The notes: generated by a model not told the origin, from the sequence alone. Positions 27,722 to 37,207 are shown, counted from the first letter of the stretch. The stretch: DNA of 64,000 bases from Pediococcus inopinatus (GCF_002982135.1 NZ_CP019981.1:806001-870000), one strand, 5' to 3'. Translations and numbers: made by a program.

Positions 27722-28198
27722 TTAAAAGACTTTAACGTCGCTAAAAATGGTTGGTAGATCATTAAAATTATAAGTTGCTAATTTTTTTATCTCGTCGTTC
27801 CCATTAAAAAATGCCGTATAACTTCTGGAAAGCATTAAGTTTAATTCTTGATCATGTTCAAATTGAACCATGATTACGGGGATGTTTGCTTCAAAAGCTG
27901 CCCCAATTTCAAAAATAGTCCCACTGTCAGGTTGATTAATGCCATCAGTGTCTTTTTTATAATCCAAAATGGCAACTACTGCATCAGCTCGATGAACCTG
28001 GCGCATATCGCTTCCAAAAACACCTGTTTGCCAACGGAATGACCCGAATTCTTCGCTTTCCATTTGATGTTCCATGGGAATGAATATTTTTTCAGCGTTT
28101 AAGGTTGGATTCTTTCCCAAAAGTTTTTGGACAGTTTGAATATGTTCTTTTTGAACAGGACTAAAAAAAGGTGCTGCTAGGTAAATTTGATTGCTCAT
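27722..28198 (-). CDS. ntd: Nucleoside 2-deoxyribosyltransferase
   Basis: Moves deoxyribose between bases for nucleoside salvage, an enzyme typical of lactobacilli. The 158-residue protein has the N-terminal YLAAPFFS, the Asp of VAILDYK, and PDSGTIFEIGAAFEANIP with the nucleophilic Glu, then a C-terminal Asn-rich region. Length matches characterised enzymes (about 157-168). Whether it prefers purines only or both base types cannot be told. It lies 20 bases after a GNAT-like gene. Confidence 0.92.
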   Translation of the reverse strand: MSNQIYLAAPFFSPVQKEHIQTVQKLLGKNPTLNAEKIFIPMEHQMESEEFGSFRWQTGVFGSDMRQVHRADAVVAILDYKKDTDGINQPDSGTIFEIGAAFEANIPVIMVQFEHDQELNLMLSRSYTAFFNGNDEIKKLATYNFNDLPTIFSDVKVF

Positions 28199-28218
28199 CG
28201 GGATCTCCTTTTATGAAA

Positions 28219-28638
28219 CTAATTTTCTTGCCAAACAAATTGGTTATGGGTCGTAGGTTTAAATCCATTCTTCTGTAAAAAGTCTGCTAATTGCCGACTT
28301 TTTGTTGTACAGCTAAGTGTCCCGTTGCTTTGGTTTTTTACAATATCGATAAGCTCAGTAGATATGCCGAGGCCTTTTTTCATAGGATCCACAAGCAGAT
28401 CAATTAGCTCAGTTTTGCTAAAAATAGCTACTCCGTAAATGATCCGTTCATTAAAGCTTGTCACAATGCGCATTTCATATTTTTTAGCCAAGACATTTTT
28501 AAAATGGCTAACCTGGTCGTCAAAATTATCAGTCCCAAGGCTTCCAAAAGTACGTTGTGAAACTTTGCGCATAACGGTAACTGTTTTTTTCGCGAATTTT
28601 GGTGAATAGGTTTTTATTTTATATTGCTCAGTAGACAT
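28219..28638 (-). CDS. Small GNAT-like acetyltransferase
   Basis: The 139-residue protein ends with a fold reminiscent of GNAT enzymes: a beta strand with IDLLVDPMKKGLGISTELI, where KKGLGIST resembles the acetyl-CoA loop (R/Q-x-x-G-x-G/A), followed by a helix and a C-terminal ADFLQKNGFKP. The N-terminal half is less clear. The substrate is unknown. It precedes ntd on the same strand and may share its transcript. Confidence 0.6.
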   Translation of the reverse strand: MSTEQYKIKTYSPKFAKKTVTVMRKVSQRTFGSLGTDNFDDQVSHFKNVLAKKYEMRIVTSFNERIIYGVAIFSKTELIDLLVDPMKKGLGISTELIDIVKNQSNGTLSCTTKSRQLADFLQKNGFKPTTHNQFVWQEN

Positions 28639-28708
28639 GTTTTTTACCTCAATACAGTTTATGAATTTAATTAACGGCTTCTATCTTAGCACAAAACACT
28701 TGCAATAC

Positions 28709-29977
28709 TCAAAAGCCATTTTCCTCATAATCTTCTAACATCAAGCTGAGCTCCTGATCATCAGGGACAAGTTTTAGGTAGGCTCTTAAAGATTTAACAG
28801 TCCAATCTTCTAAACCAATTTGGCGGAAAAAATAAATTGCGGCATGCAAAAAGTCAGAATTGTTTGTGAAAAATGGAAATGCATTTTGATAGGCATTTTG
28901 GGCCTCTTTAAAGTTTTCTAGATGTTCTTCAGAAACAGCGATATTCCAATAAATCTGAGGGTCCAAGTCATTTTCTTGAATATAAGGTTGTAACAAATCA
29001 TCATTATCTTGATAGCGTTGTTGTTGAATAAATAAGTTGCTAAGTTGAACAACCGCACGCATCTGTTCAGGGTTGATTTTAATGGCTTCTTTTAGATAGT
29101 GTTCTGCGTCATCATATTTTTGTAATTGTGTGGCCAAACGTGCTGCCTGAGAAAAAAGATCTTCGTTATACTCGTCAAAACTAATACCTTCTTGAATCGT
29201 TTTATAGGCAGCTTCATTGTCCCCATTGTTTTCTTGAGCTTCTGCCAAGACCGGATACAATGAAACATAATCTTGATTGGTATCACGAAGCTGGGTTAGC
29301 ATATCAATAGCTTCCGGGTAATTTTTTAATTGCAAATAAACAAATCCTTGTTGGAATAAGATATCAGGAGTCTTATCGATATCTTTAATTTGCTCAAAAT
29401 AGGCCATACTTGTTTCAAATTTTCCCATTCCAGCATAGGCAGCTGCTAAGCGGGCAACTAAATTTACTGAGGACAGACGTAAGACCCCTTGTTTAACTAA
29501 AGTTAAGTAATAAGCAGTCGCTTTTTTGTAATTTTGCACCATGTTGTAGAATTCTGCGAGCGCAAATAAAACAATCTGCTCGTCAGGAGCCAATTTTTCG
29601 GCTTCTAAGAGCTTTTGTTCACTTACCTCGTAAAGCTCCTCAGTTTGATATAGATCTGCGGAAACAAGCAAGGATTGCAGATAAGCATCCGAATCTGGCT
29701 TAACCTGCGCAAGTTGTTGCAATGCAGCATCCGTATTCCCCTGTCCAATTTCAATATCAGCCAAATTAACGCGCAGAGTGTCTTCTTGGGGATATTTTTT
29801 TAATAGATTCTCATATATACGCTTAGCTTTTCCATCAAAACCGAGACCATATAATTCTTCAGCTAGACTATTTAGGGTGTCGTCATCATCTTTTCTCAAT
29901 GCCCAGCCGTATAGACGATTACCTTCTTCAATATTGCCGGCCTCAAATTTCTCTAAAACTTGTTCTGAATAGCTCAT
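28709..29977 (-). CDS. Tetratricopeptide repeat protein (YpiA-like)
   Basis: Soluble helical protein of 422 residues made of about ten TPR-like units; clear examples are DILFQQGFVYLQLKNYPEAI, DAEHYLKEAIKINPEQMRAV and IYWNIAVSEEHLENFKEAQN. No enzyme domain or membrane segment is seen. TPR proteins at this place next to hup are conserved in lactobacilli and resemble YpiA of Bacillus; the partner is unknown. AAGGTGG precedes the ATG at 29977. Confidence 0.88.
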   Translation of the reverse strand: MSYSEQVLEKFEAGNIEEGNRLYGWALRKDDDDTLNSLAEELYGLGFDGKAKRIYENLLKKYPQEDTLRVNLADIEIGQGNTDAALQQLAQVKPDSDAYLQSLLVSADLYQTEELYEVSEQKLLEAEKLAPDEQIVLFALAEFYNMVQNYKKATAYYLTLVKQGVLRLSSVNLVARLAAAYAGMGKFETSMAYFEQIKDIDKTPDILFQQGFVYLQLKNYPEAIDMLTQLRDTNQDYVSLYPVLAEAQENNGDNEAAYKTIQEGISFDEYNEDLFSQAARLATQLQKYDDAEHYLKEAIKINPEQMRAVVQLSNLFIQQQRYQDNDDLLQPYIQENDLDPQIYWNIAVSEEHLENFKEAQNAYQNAFPFFTNNSDFLHAAIYFFRQIGLEDWTVKSLRAYLKLVPDDQELSLMLEDYEENGF

Positions 29978-30030
29978 GGTATCCACCTTTCAACAAAAAA
30001 TAAGTATCTTCATACTATGCGTTTTTATCA

Positions 30031-30066
30031 AAAAAATCCAACATAACTTACGCTATGTTGGATTTC
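30031..30066 (-). terminator. Terminator of hup
   Basis: On the minus strand TCCAACATA and TATGTTGGA form a perfect 9-bp stem followed by TTTTTTT, about 20 bases after the hup stop. Confidence 0.9.
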
Positions 30067-30087
30067 TAAATAAAAATGTTTGAAAGA

Positions 30088-30363
30088 TTATTTAACAGCA
30101 TCCTTCAATGCTTTTCCTGGCTTAAATGCAGGAACTTTGCTAGCAGGAATTTGAATCTCCTTACCAGTTTGTGGGTTACGGCCCTTACGAGCAGCACGCT
30201 GACGTACCTCGAAGTTACCAAAACCGATCAATTGTACCTTTTCACCTTTAGCTAAAGTGGATTGTACTGAACCGAAGACAGCGTCAACAGCTGCAGCAGC
30301 GTCCTTTTTAGTTAAACCAGTTTTTGATGCAACATCATCTACTAATTGAGCTTTGTTTGCCAT
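30088..30363 (-). CDS. hup: DNA-binding protein HU
   Basis: Histone-like nucleoid protein that bends DNA, acting as a dimer. The 91-residue protein has the HU signature [20 protein letters not shown] (residues about 46-65) and the DNA-binding arm ending in [14 protein letters not shown]. The ATG at 30363 is preceded by TAGGAGGTGA. Alanine-rich helix 2 ([12 protein letters not shown]) is typical. It has its own promoter, a structured leader and a terminator, as suits a very highly expressed gene. Confidence 0.97.
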   Translation of the reverse strand: MANKAQLVDDVASKTGLTKKDAAAAVDAVFGSVQSTLAKGEKVQLIGFGNFEVRQRAARKGRNPQTGKEIQIPASKVPAFKPGKALKDAVK

Positions 30364-30390
30364 TATGAATTCACCTCCTAGGTAAAATTG

Positions 30391-30441
30391 AATTGATGAA
30401 CTAGTCATCAATTTGTCATTTTTGAGTGGTCCAAAAATGAC
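30391..30441 (-). promoter_or_regulatory. Two tandem hairpins in the hup leader
   Basis: AATTGATGA/TCATCAATT with a 5-base loop (30391-30413) and GTCATTTTTG/CAAAAATGAC with a 7-base loop (30415-30441) lie one base apart between the hup promoter and ribosome binding site. Both arm pairs are perfect. They may stabilise the mRNA or bind a regulator; this is inference. Confidence 0.6.
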
Positions 30442-30477
30442 GAAACAATAACCCTGAACGGTATTATTTCAATTTCA

Positions 30478-30506
30478 AAGATATCACAGGAAGACTGATA
30501 TGACAA
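30478..30506 (-). promoter_or_regulatory. Predicted hup promoter
   Basis: TTGTCA (30506-30501), 17 bases, TATCTT (30483-30478) on the minus strand. It predicts a leader of about 110 nucleotides that includes both hairpins. Confidence 0.65.
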
Positions 30507-30542
30507 GGCTTTTAGTGTGATTCGTCAAAATAAGTAACCATT

Positions 30543-30571
30543 TTCTTAAAAAATAACGAGATTTTTAAGAA
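30543..30571 (-). terminator. Weak candidate terminator after der
   Basis: TTCTTAAAAA and TTTTTAAGAA pair directly downstream of the der stop codon. The stem is AT-only, so it may be weak. Confidence 0.4.
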
Positions 30572-31882
30572 TTACTTACGTCGTCGCTCAATTAAGTGCA
30601 CAGGCGTTCCAGAAAAATCAAAAGCCTCACGAATTCGATTTTCTAAGAAACGTTCGTATGAAAAATGCATCATTTCTGGATCATTTACAAAAATGACAAA
30701 TGTAGGAGGCTCAGTACTTACCTGTGTACCATAGTATACTCGGAGACGCTTGCCGTTGTCACTAGGGGTTGGATTAATGGCGATTGCGTCCATTAACACG
30801 TCGTTAAGTGTAGAAGATTGCACACGGCGACGATGGTTTTGATCAACCTTTTCAATGAGTTCAGGAAGTTGCGAAAGTCGCTGGTTAGTAATCGCCGAAA
30901 CAAAGATTATTGGCGCATAGCTAAGATAAGCAAATTGTTCACGAATCCCCATTTCAAATTCATGAAGCGTATGATTATCTTTTTTTAGAGTATCCCATTT
31001 ATTGACAACAATGATAATTCCTCGGCCAGCTTCATGTGCGTATCCGGCAATTCGCTTATCTTGTTCACGAATCCCCTCCTCAGCATTTAAAACGACTAGA
31101 ACCACATTGCTATTATCAATGGCCTTCATCGCACGCATAACACTATATCTTTCAGTGTTTTCGTAAACTTTTCCTTTTTTACGCATTCCGGCCGTATCTA
31201 CCATGGTAAATTCATGACCTTCAGGCGTTGTAAATTTAGTATCGATGGCATCACGGGTTGTCCCAGCAATATCAGATACAATAACACGGTCTTCACCCAA
31301 AATTGCATTTACAAGTGAAGACTTCCCTACGTTAGGGCGACCGATCAAACTGAATCGAATTGAATCGTCGTCTTCCTCTTTTGGTGCATCTGGGAATTCT
31401 TTAACAACCGCGTCTAATAAATCACCCAAACCAAGGCCGTGACTACCAGAAATTGGGTAAGGATCCCCAAAGCCAAGGCTATAAAAATCATAAATTTGTT
31501 GTCTTAATTCTGCATTATCGGCCTTATTAACGGCCAGAATAACAGGTTTATCAGCCTTATATAGAATTCGCGCTACTTTTTCATCGGCGTCAGTTATTCC
31601 TTCTTTAACACTTACCAAAAAGACAATAACATCAGCTTCATCAATTGCAATTTCGGCCTGGTCTTGAATCTGGTTAACAAATGGTTCATCACTGATATCA
31701 ATACCACCAGTATCAATCACACTAAATTCGTGTCCAATCCATTCACTATGTGCATAAATTCGGTCACGCGTAACACCGGGAGTATCTTCAACAATCGAAA
31801 TTCGATCGCCAACAACCCGATTAAAAATTGTTGATTTTCCCACATTGGGACGGCCAACAATGGCAACAACAGGGTTTGCCAT
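30572..31882 (-). CDS. der: Ribosome-associated GTPase Der (EngA)
   Basis: Essential GTPase for 50S subunit assembly with two GTPase domains in tandem. Domain 1 has [12 protein letters not shown] and DTGGID, with NKAD; domain 2 has [21 protein letters not shown] and NKWD. A KH-like domain (about 350-436) ends in IRRRK-like basic residues (HLIERRRK). The 436-residue length is standard. It lies between rpsA and hup in the common Firmicutes order cmk-rpsA-der-hup. Confidence 0.97.
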   Translation of the reverse strand: MANPVVAIVGRPNVGKSTIFNRVVGDRISIVEDTPGVTRDRIYAHSEWIGHEFSVIDTGGIDISDEPFVNQIQDQAEIAIDEADVIVFLVSVKEGITDADEKVARILYKADKPVILAVNKADNAELRQQIYDFYSLGFGDPYPISGSHGLGLGDLLDAVVKEFPDAPKEEDDDSIRFSLIGRPNVGKSSLVNAILGEDRVIVSDIAGTTRDAIDTKFTTPEGHEFTMVDTAGMRKKGKVYENTERYSVMRAMKAIDNSNVVLVVLNAEEGIREQDKRIAGYAHEAGRGIIIVVNKWDTLKKDNHTLHEFEMGIREQFAYLSYAPIIFVSAITNQRLSQLPELIEKVDQNHRRRVQSSTLNDVLMDAIAINPTPSDNGKRLRVYYGTQVSTEPPTFVIFVNDPEMMHFSYERFLENRIREAFDFSGTPVHLIERRRK

Positions 31883-31904
31883 AGTAAAACCTCACTTTCT
31901 TGTT

Positions 31905-31935
31905 TATAAAAAAGGCTGTGAAATAATCACAGCCT
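31905..31935 (-). terminator. Terminator after rpsA
   Basis: AGGCTGTGA and TCACAGCCT form a 9-bp stem with a 5-base loop, followed on the minus strand by TTTTTTAT. It lies between rpsA and der, so der needs read-through or its own promoter. Confidence 0.88.
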
Positions 31936-31954
31936 CAGTAATTGTTATTCTAAA

Positions 31955-33214
31955 TTACTTTTCGTCATTATCGTCTTGGCTATCTTGGAGTGCTTTACCA
32001 ATTAAGTCGCCTAATGTAAATCCAGTACTTTCCTCTGGAGCATCATTCCGGTAGTTATTTGCTGCTGGACGTTTGCTACGAGGTTTACTGTTATTATTAG
32101 AGCTACGTTTTGGTTCAGCAGACTTAGGAGCTTCTTCCAAAGCCTTAATCGAAAGTGCCAAACGATGAGCATCTGGATGAACTTCCAAAACCTTAACTTT
32201 AATTTTGTCGCCAGTTTTTAACACATCACTTGGATTCTCGATATGTTCATGAGAAATCTGAGAAATGTGAACTAAACCTTCAACACCTGGGAATACTTCA
32301 ACAAAAGCACCAAAGTCAGTTAAGCGACGTACTGTACCTTCAAGAACGGAACCAGCAGCAGCTTTTTCTTCAATGTCATCCCAAGGACCAGCCAAAGTTT
32401 GTTTTAATGATAATGAAATTCGTCCACGATCTTCATCGATTGAAAGAACTTTAACATTAATCTTTTCGCCAACTTTTAACTTATCTGAAGGCTTGTTTAC
32501 ATGCTCGTAAGCAATTTCAGATACATGAACTAATCCATCAACACCGCCAAGGTCCACAAAAGCACCAAAGTTAGTTAAACGAGCCACAGTACCCTCAACG
32601 ATATCTCCAGCCTGTAAATGTTCCATTAATTCTTGTCGTTTAGCTGCATTCTCTGCTTGGACAATAGCTTTATGGGATAAGATCAATCGGTTTTCTGCTG
32701 GATCGACTTCAACAATTTTTAGTTTTAAAGTCTGACCTTTATAAACGTTAAGATCTTCAACGTAACGATCTTCAATCATTGAAGCAGGAATAAATCCACG
32801 AACGCCAGCGTCAACCACTAAACCACCCTTTACAACTTGTGTAACAGGTGCTTCAATTTCTTCACCATCGTCAGCTTTTTTCTGAATATCGTCCCAAACT
32901 TTGCGGGCTTCGATACGTTTGTGAGAAAGTAAGTAACTGCCGCCCTCTTTGTCGTTTCCAATTTTTGAAACAACAACAAGATCCAACTTGTCACCAATTT
33001 TAACAGCATCGTTAATATCATCGATATGAGCAGTTGAAAGCTCACGCAATGGAACAACACCTTCAACACCGGTACCTTCAATACCTACAATAGCTTGTTT
33101 GTCATCGTCAATGTCTAAAACCTCTCCAGTTACGACATCACCAATTTTTACTTCTTCCACACTATTAAGTGCGTTTAATAAATCATTATTTTGACCTGAT
33201 TCGTTTTCGCTCAT
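31955..33214 (-). CDS. rpsA: 30S ribosomal protein S1 homologue
   Basis: RNA-binding protein of 419 residues with four S1 domains; the last two are the best conserved (LTNFGAFVDLGGVDGLVHVS and LTDFGAFVEVFPGVEGLVHI). Gram-positive S1 is shorter than the six-domain E. coli form, and four domains is usual here. The tail is low-complexity with Ser, Asn, Lys and Arg. The ATG at 33214 has AAGGAGG upstream; the frame extends further 5' without support. It follows cmk. Confidence 0.95.
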   Translation of the reverse strand: MSENESGQNNDLLNALNSVEEVKIGDVVTGEVLDIDDDKQAIVGIEGTGVEGVVPLRELSTAHIDDINDAVKIGDKLDLVVVSKIGNDKEGGSYLLSHKRIEARKVWDDIQKKADDGEEIEAPVTQVVKGGLVVDAGVRGFIPASMIEDRYVEDLNVYKGQTLKLKIVEVDPAENRLILSHKAIVQAENAAKRQELMEHLQAGDIVEGTVARLTNFGAFVDLGGVDGLVHVSEIAYEHVNKPSDKLKVGEKINVKVLSIDEDRGRISLSLKQTLAGPWDDIEEKAAAGSVLEGTVRRLTDFGAFVEVFPGVEGLVHISQISHEHIENPSDVLKTGDKIKVKVLEVHPDAHRLALSIKALEEAPKSAEPKRSSNNNSKPRSKRPAANNYRNDAPEESTGFTLGDLIGKALQDSQDDNDEK

Positions 33215-33297
33215 TACGAATTTCCTCCTTAAGAACACTATACTAATCTATCATAGCTGAAATTGACAATAAAAGCTAGTTAAATAAATTAGAATCC

Positions 33298-33975
33298 TTA
33301 TTTTATTTTTTTATTAATAATTTTAGTAATCTCTTTTACAACCTGTTCAATGTTCATTGAGGTTGTATCAACTTCAATGGCATCAGCGGCTTTAGTCAGC
33401 GGAGAGGTTTTTCTAGTTGAATCTTTTCGATCCCGCGTTTCAATCTCATCTTTTAATTTTGACAAAGATGTATTAATTCCTTTGGCGATATTTTCTTTAT
33501 ATCGACGCTCCGCACGTTCATCAACGCTGGCAATCAAAAAAATCTTCACTTGGGCGTTAGGCAAAACTGCGGTCCCAATATCACGTCCGTCCATCACAAT
33601 GTTACTTTGAGATGCAATTTCTCGTTGACGAGCAACCAATTCAGTTCTAATGCTGGGTAAGCTGGCAACTGTTGAAACTGCATTTGTAATTTCAGGTTGT
33701 CGGATGGCTTCCGTAACTTCTGAATCATTTACAAAAACGTGCTGGACTGGATCACCAGGTTTAAAAACTATTTCTATCTGTTTTAGCATTGCTAAGATTG
33801 CGGACTCATTGGTGAGTTCAATTTTGTCATGCATAGCTTGTAATGTTACTGCTCGATACATGGCACCAGTATCACAGTAGATATAGCCAAACGCGGTTGC
33901 TACTAGTTTGGCAACCGTACTTTTTCCAGCAGATGCTGGTCCATCAATTGCAACCTGGATATTTTGCATTTCCAT
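33298..33975 (-). CDS. cmk: Cytidylate kinase
   Basis: Phosphorylates CMP and dCMP. The 225-residue protein has [15 protein letters not shown] (P-loop), [14 protein letters not shown] and [14 protein letters not shown], with the lid region RYKENIAKG and [13 protein letters not shown]. It is the first gene of the cmk-rpsA pair. Two ATGs lie two codons apart at the start (33975 and 33969); I keep the first. Confidence 0.95.
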   Translation of the reverse strand: MEMQNIQVAIDGPASAGKSTVAKLVATAFGYIYCDTGAMYRAVTLQAMHDKIELTNESAILAMLKQIEIVFKPGDPVQHVFVNDSEVTEAIRQPEITNAVSTVASLPSIRTELVARQREIASQSNIVMDGRDIGTAVLPNAQVKIFLIASVDERAERRYKENIAKGINTSLSKLKDEIETRDRKDSTRKTSPLTKAADAIEVDTTSMNIEQVVKEITKIINKKIK

Positions 33976-33999
33976 GTTATAAAACGACCCCTTATTTAA

Positions 34000-34626
34000 T
34001 TATTTTACGCGCAAACGTTGACCAGGTGTTAATTCGGAACTACTTGTTAAGCCATTTAATTCCATTAATTTTTGTTGCGTAATCCCATTGTTGACAGCGA
34101 TTCTGTATAATCCTTCTCCGGCCGGAACTGTGACATATTTTTTATTTGTGTCGCTCGAACTGCTTGAGCTTGAACTACTTGAACTCGAACTAGATTCTGA
34201 TGCTTTAGAACTAGCTTTGGCTTTAGAACTAGATTCAGCTAAAGAACTACTTTTGGCCTTTTCACTTGAAGTACTTTGCGCCTTCGATTTACTTTCACTA
34301 ACAGAACTTGCTGCCTTTTTGGATGCTTTTTCGGCAGATGCATCTGCAATTTTTTGGCTAGAAGCACTAGCCTTTTTTTTGGAGGAAGCAATTTGAGCAT
34401 CAGTTTGTGGTCGATTAAAATTATTCTGATTGTATTTATAAACCACAATTGGTGAAATAAATAGTAAAACAATTACGATACCTACTAAAGTAATTATTAG
34501 TTTTGTGTATCGATGTGATTTTCGACTTGCACTCCTTGAAGGCTTATCGGTTGTAAAGTGCTCTGTATCAGGTTGTTTACTGTCTTTGTGCTCGTTTTCA
34601 GAATCATTACCATTATTTTGATTCAT
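34000..34626 (-). CDS. LysM-domain protein with a long serine-rich linker
   Basis: Probably anchored in the membrane and bound to peptidoglycan. The 208-residue protein has a charged cytoplasmic head (1-45), one membrane segment (about 44-64, LIITLVGIVIVLLFISPIVV), a linker of about 90 residues rich in Ser, Ala and Lys with an uninterrupted run of 14 Ser, and a C-terminal LysM domain (about 165-208, GEGLYRIAVNNGITQQKLMELNG). The ATG at 34626 has AGGAGG 7 bases upstream. Its place between cmk and recQ is conserved in lactobacilli. The role is likely cell-wall related; no catalytic domain is seen. Confidence 0.85.
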   Translation of the reverse strand: MNQNNGNDSENEHKDSKQPDTEHFTTDKPSRSASRKSHRYTKLIITLVGIVIVLLFISPIVVYKYNQNNFNRPQTDAQIASSKKKASASSQKIADASAEKASKKAASSVSESKSKAQSTSSEKAKSSSLAESSSKAKASSKASESSSSSSSSSSSSSSDTNKKYVTVPAGEGLYRIAVNNGITQQKLMELNGLTSSSELTPGQRLRVK

Positions 34627-34686
34627 TTTCATTCCTCCTAGAAAAAACTACCAGAACAATTGTAACATATTGATAAAAAAACGTGT

Positions 34687-36153
34687 TCATTTTTTTGACG
34701 GGAATAAGTTTTCAAGCCTTATTTTCCACGGTATTAATCCAGTTTTTGAGTTTTTCGAATCCTTTTTGACAGGTTCCCAGTCCAATTTAAGCTGACTAAC
34801 CTTTTCCGAAGCATTATCAATGCCACAACAACTTGAAGAATGGTCGCCAAACTGTTCATCAAAATAGGCAAGTAGTTTTGTGCGTAGACAACCTGTTTCA
34901 TTAACGAAATCTAACATACTGGTTAAACTAACCTGTTTTGCTAGTTGTCGTGTCTGGAAAATTTGTGTAACTTCTTCCGAAGTGTTGTTTTGATCACGAT
35001 AATAATCAAGCAACTGTCGTTGATCCTCATCAAAAGAAGCACGACTTTCTGGTCTGGCAAAAAAAGTTTGAATATTTGCTGCACTTGGAGTTCCTGCCAG
35101 GTTTAAAGTGCTTGGGATATATTCATCTCCAGGAGCATAAAGTAAGATTGCGATACTAGCTTTTTGATCACGGCCAGCACGACCAATTTCTTGTAGATAG
35201 TTTTCCAAGTTTCCGGGCATGTGGTAATGAATAACGAACCGCACATTGTTTTTATCAATTCCCATTCCAAAAGCACTAGTGGCACATATTAAATCAATAT
35301 TTCCATGCATAAATTGTTGTTGAATTCGGTAGCGATCCTGGAGATCAATGTCCGCATGATACGCAGCAACTTCCCGATCAGTTTTTTGTGCAATTAACTC
35401 AGAGATCTGATTAGCGACTTTTTTGCTAGAAAAATAAATAATTCCGGGTCCCTTGAGCAAAGAAACTAAATCTAATAATTTTTCATTTTTTTCTGAAGAA
35501 GATGTACAATGTTCAATTTCTAAAAAAATGTTTGGTCGATCAACTGAATGAACAACTTGACTAACCTCTGTCGAAGCAAAACCCATTTTTTTAATAATAT
35601 CTTCTCTAACTGTGGCTTTAGCAGTGGCAGTTAACATTAAAGTGATTGGAGATCCGACTTGGCGAACGAGATCCTTTAATTTTAAGTAGGCTGGCCGAAA
35701 ATCAGGTCCCCATTGAGACAGACAATGGGCTTCGTCCACAACAAACAAACCACAATTAATTTTGCTCAGTTGTAGTTGTACATCCGGTTGATCTGCCATT
35801 TCAGGGGAAACATAGATGAATCGATAATTTCGAAGATGGTTCAAAGCAAATTGCCGTTGATTATGGTCGAGCTTTGAAGTTAGCCCTATAACTCGTTTTT
35901 CACCTAGCAGATTTAAACGAGCAACTTGATCATCAATTAAAGAAATTAATGGTGAGATCACAATAACAGGTCGTTCAATTAAATAACCAAATAATTGATA
36001 AATTAAAGATTTACCAGTACCTGTAGGCAAAACGGCAAGCACATTTTCCTGTTCACAAAGCCGTTGAATAATTTCTAATTGTCCGGATTTAAATTCTGTG
36101 AATCCAAATTTTTGTTGAAGTTTATGGTAAATGTGCTCGTTATTAATCATCAT
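34687..36153 (-). CDS. recQ: RecQ-family ATP-dependent DNA helicase (short, RecS-like)
   Basis: Superfamily 2 helicase of 488 residues. Motif I LAVLPTGTGKSLIYQ, motif II VDEAHCLSQWGPDFR (DEAH with the RecQ aromatic loop), motif III TATA, motif V TSAFGMGIDK and motif VI QEIGRAGRDQ are all present. The zinc region is degenerate: the first Cys (GCLRTKLL) and the CC pair remain, but the last two Cys of the usual set are replaced (CCGIDNA). No HRDC domain. It overlaps the preceding ypbB-like gene, which matches the ypbB-recS pair of Bacillus. Confidence 0.92.
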   Translation of the reverse strand: MMINNEHIYHKLQQKFGFTEFKSGQLEIIQRLCEQENVLAVLPTGTGKSLIYQLFGYLIERPVIVISPLISLIDDQVARLNLLGEKRVIGLTSKLDHNQRQFALNHLRNYRFIYVSPEMADQPDVQLQLSKINCGLFVVDEAHCLSQWGPDFRPAYLKLKDLVRQVGSPITLMLTATAKATVREDIIKKMGFASTEVSQVVHSVDRPNIFLEIEHCTSSSEKNEKLLDLVSLLKGPGIIYFSSKKVANQISELIAQKTDREVAAYHADIDLQDRYRIQQQFMHGNIDLICATSAFGMGIDKNNVRFVIHYHMPGNLENYLQEIGRAGRDQKASIAILLYAPGDEYIPSTLNLAGTPSAANIQTFFARPESRASFDEDQRQLLDYYRDQNNTSEEVTQIFQTRQLAKQVSLTSMLDFVNETGCLRTKLLAYFDEQFGDHSSSCCGIDNASEKVSQLKLDWEPVKKDSKNSKTGLIPWKIRLENLFPSKK

Positions 36154-37207
36154 TTTTGGATTTAACCTCTCGAATTTGTAATAAACGAAATTCAAAAAAA
36201 GAAATTTCTGGTGCTAATTCTGTAACATCTGTAAATTGCCATTTTCCACTCGCGTTATCCTGTAAATATTTATGTAACTTATCTGGAAGTGGCTTTGATA
36301 AAAACGATTGAAAAGGAAAATTGTTCTTTAAAATGGCAGCTTCCAGCAAGTGTTCTCTTATAGTATTAACCTTAACCTTACGCTTTTGAGCAATCATCTC
36401 AATAGTATAATTATTCAAAAACTGCTGATAGGTTGTTGCACTACTCATAGAAAGTGGTGAGTCGTTAAGCCAGGGTGTAATTAACTGAGTACAGAGAGGA
36501 TGATTTATCTGGTGTCCATCAGAGGACCACCGGATAAATTGGGTAATAAGGTCCAAGGTTTTTAACTGCCATTCAAACGAGGTTAGGTTTAAATTAGTTT
36601 CAATCTGTTGATCTGTAAGTCCAAAAGTATTATGACCAACAAAGCCGGCTACAAAGACGTCAGCATCTTTTGAATTAAGAGTTTCCAAGAATTCCGTGAG
36701 TTCCGCGTGAAATTCATCAGGAAATTTTTGAGTACTATTTATATGAAACCAGCGTTTACAAAAATTCATCACACGTCCCGAATACTGCAACGGGTAATAA
36801 CGATTGTTTTGATACGCAAATTCAGAAGTGATTTGCACACTTAGATTTAGACAGTCTTGAATAACTGTTAAATTTGTATACAGACCAATTCCGCTGAATT
36901 TATATCGAAGAAAAGCTTTTTGCTTAGCCTCTTTACGTTGTTGCCCCGCTTGAGTAAGCTGAGCTTCTGTATCATGGATCTGAATTAAATTAGTTTGCGC
37001 AAGATATTTTTGATAATGATCAAAGGTATCTTGCTTTAGTTTAGGAAACAAATTAAAAAAAGGCAGAAGACCGTATTGCATTCCCCAAAAAAGATTGGAA
37101 ACGGTTCTTCTCCCGATTAAATTGTTTAAAATAACTTTTGAGCGTCGCCATTCAGAACGTGAATAAAACTGCAATAAAAAGTCTGCGAAATCAAAATCTT
37201 TTTCCAT
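36143..37207 (-). CDS. YpbB-like protein with C-terminal helix-turn-helix
   Basis: The 354-residue protein is mostly helical. Near the C-terminus (about 275-320) NYTIEMIAQKRKVKVNTIREHLLEAAI resembles the helix-turn-helix domain (HTH_40) often found in, or next to, RecQ helicases. The rest has no recognised domain. It overlaps recQ by 11 bases, so the two proteins are probably made together and may work together in DNA repair. That link is inferred from context. Confidence 0.75.
   Translation of the reverse strand: MEKDFDFADFLLQFYSRSEWRRSKVILNNLIGRRTVSNLFWGMQYGLLPFFNLFPKLKQDTFDHYQKYLAQTNLIQIHDTEAQLTQAGQQRKEAKQKAFLRYKFSGIGLYTNLTVIQDCLNLSVQITSEFAYQNNRYYPLQYSGRVMNFCKRWFHINSTQKFPDEFHAELTEFLETLNSKDADVFVAGFVGHNTFGLTDQQIETNLNLTSFEWQLKTLDLITQFIRWSSDGHQINHPLCTQLITPWLNDSPLSMSSATTYQQFLNNYTIEMIAQKRKVKVNTIREHLLEAAILKNNFPFQSFLSKPLPDKLHKYLQDNASGKWQFTDVTELAPEISFFEFRLLQIREVKSKNDD

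Noticed and set aside
34088-34396. Open frame of 102 codons on the plus strand, rich in Leu, Glu and Ala
   Set aside because: It is the mirror of the serine-rich linker of the LysM gene on the minus strand; the skewed codon makeup keeps the opposite frame open. No ribosome binding site.
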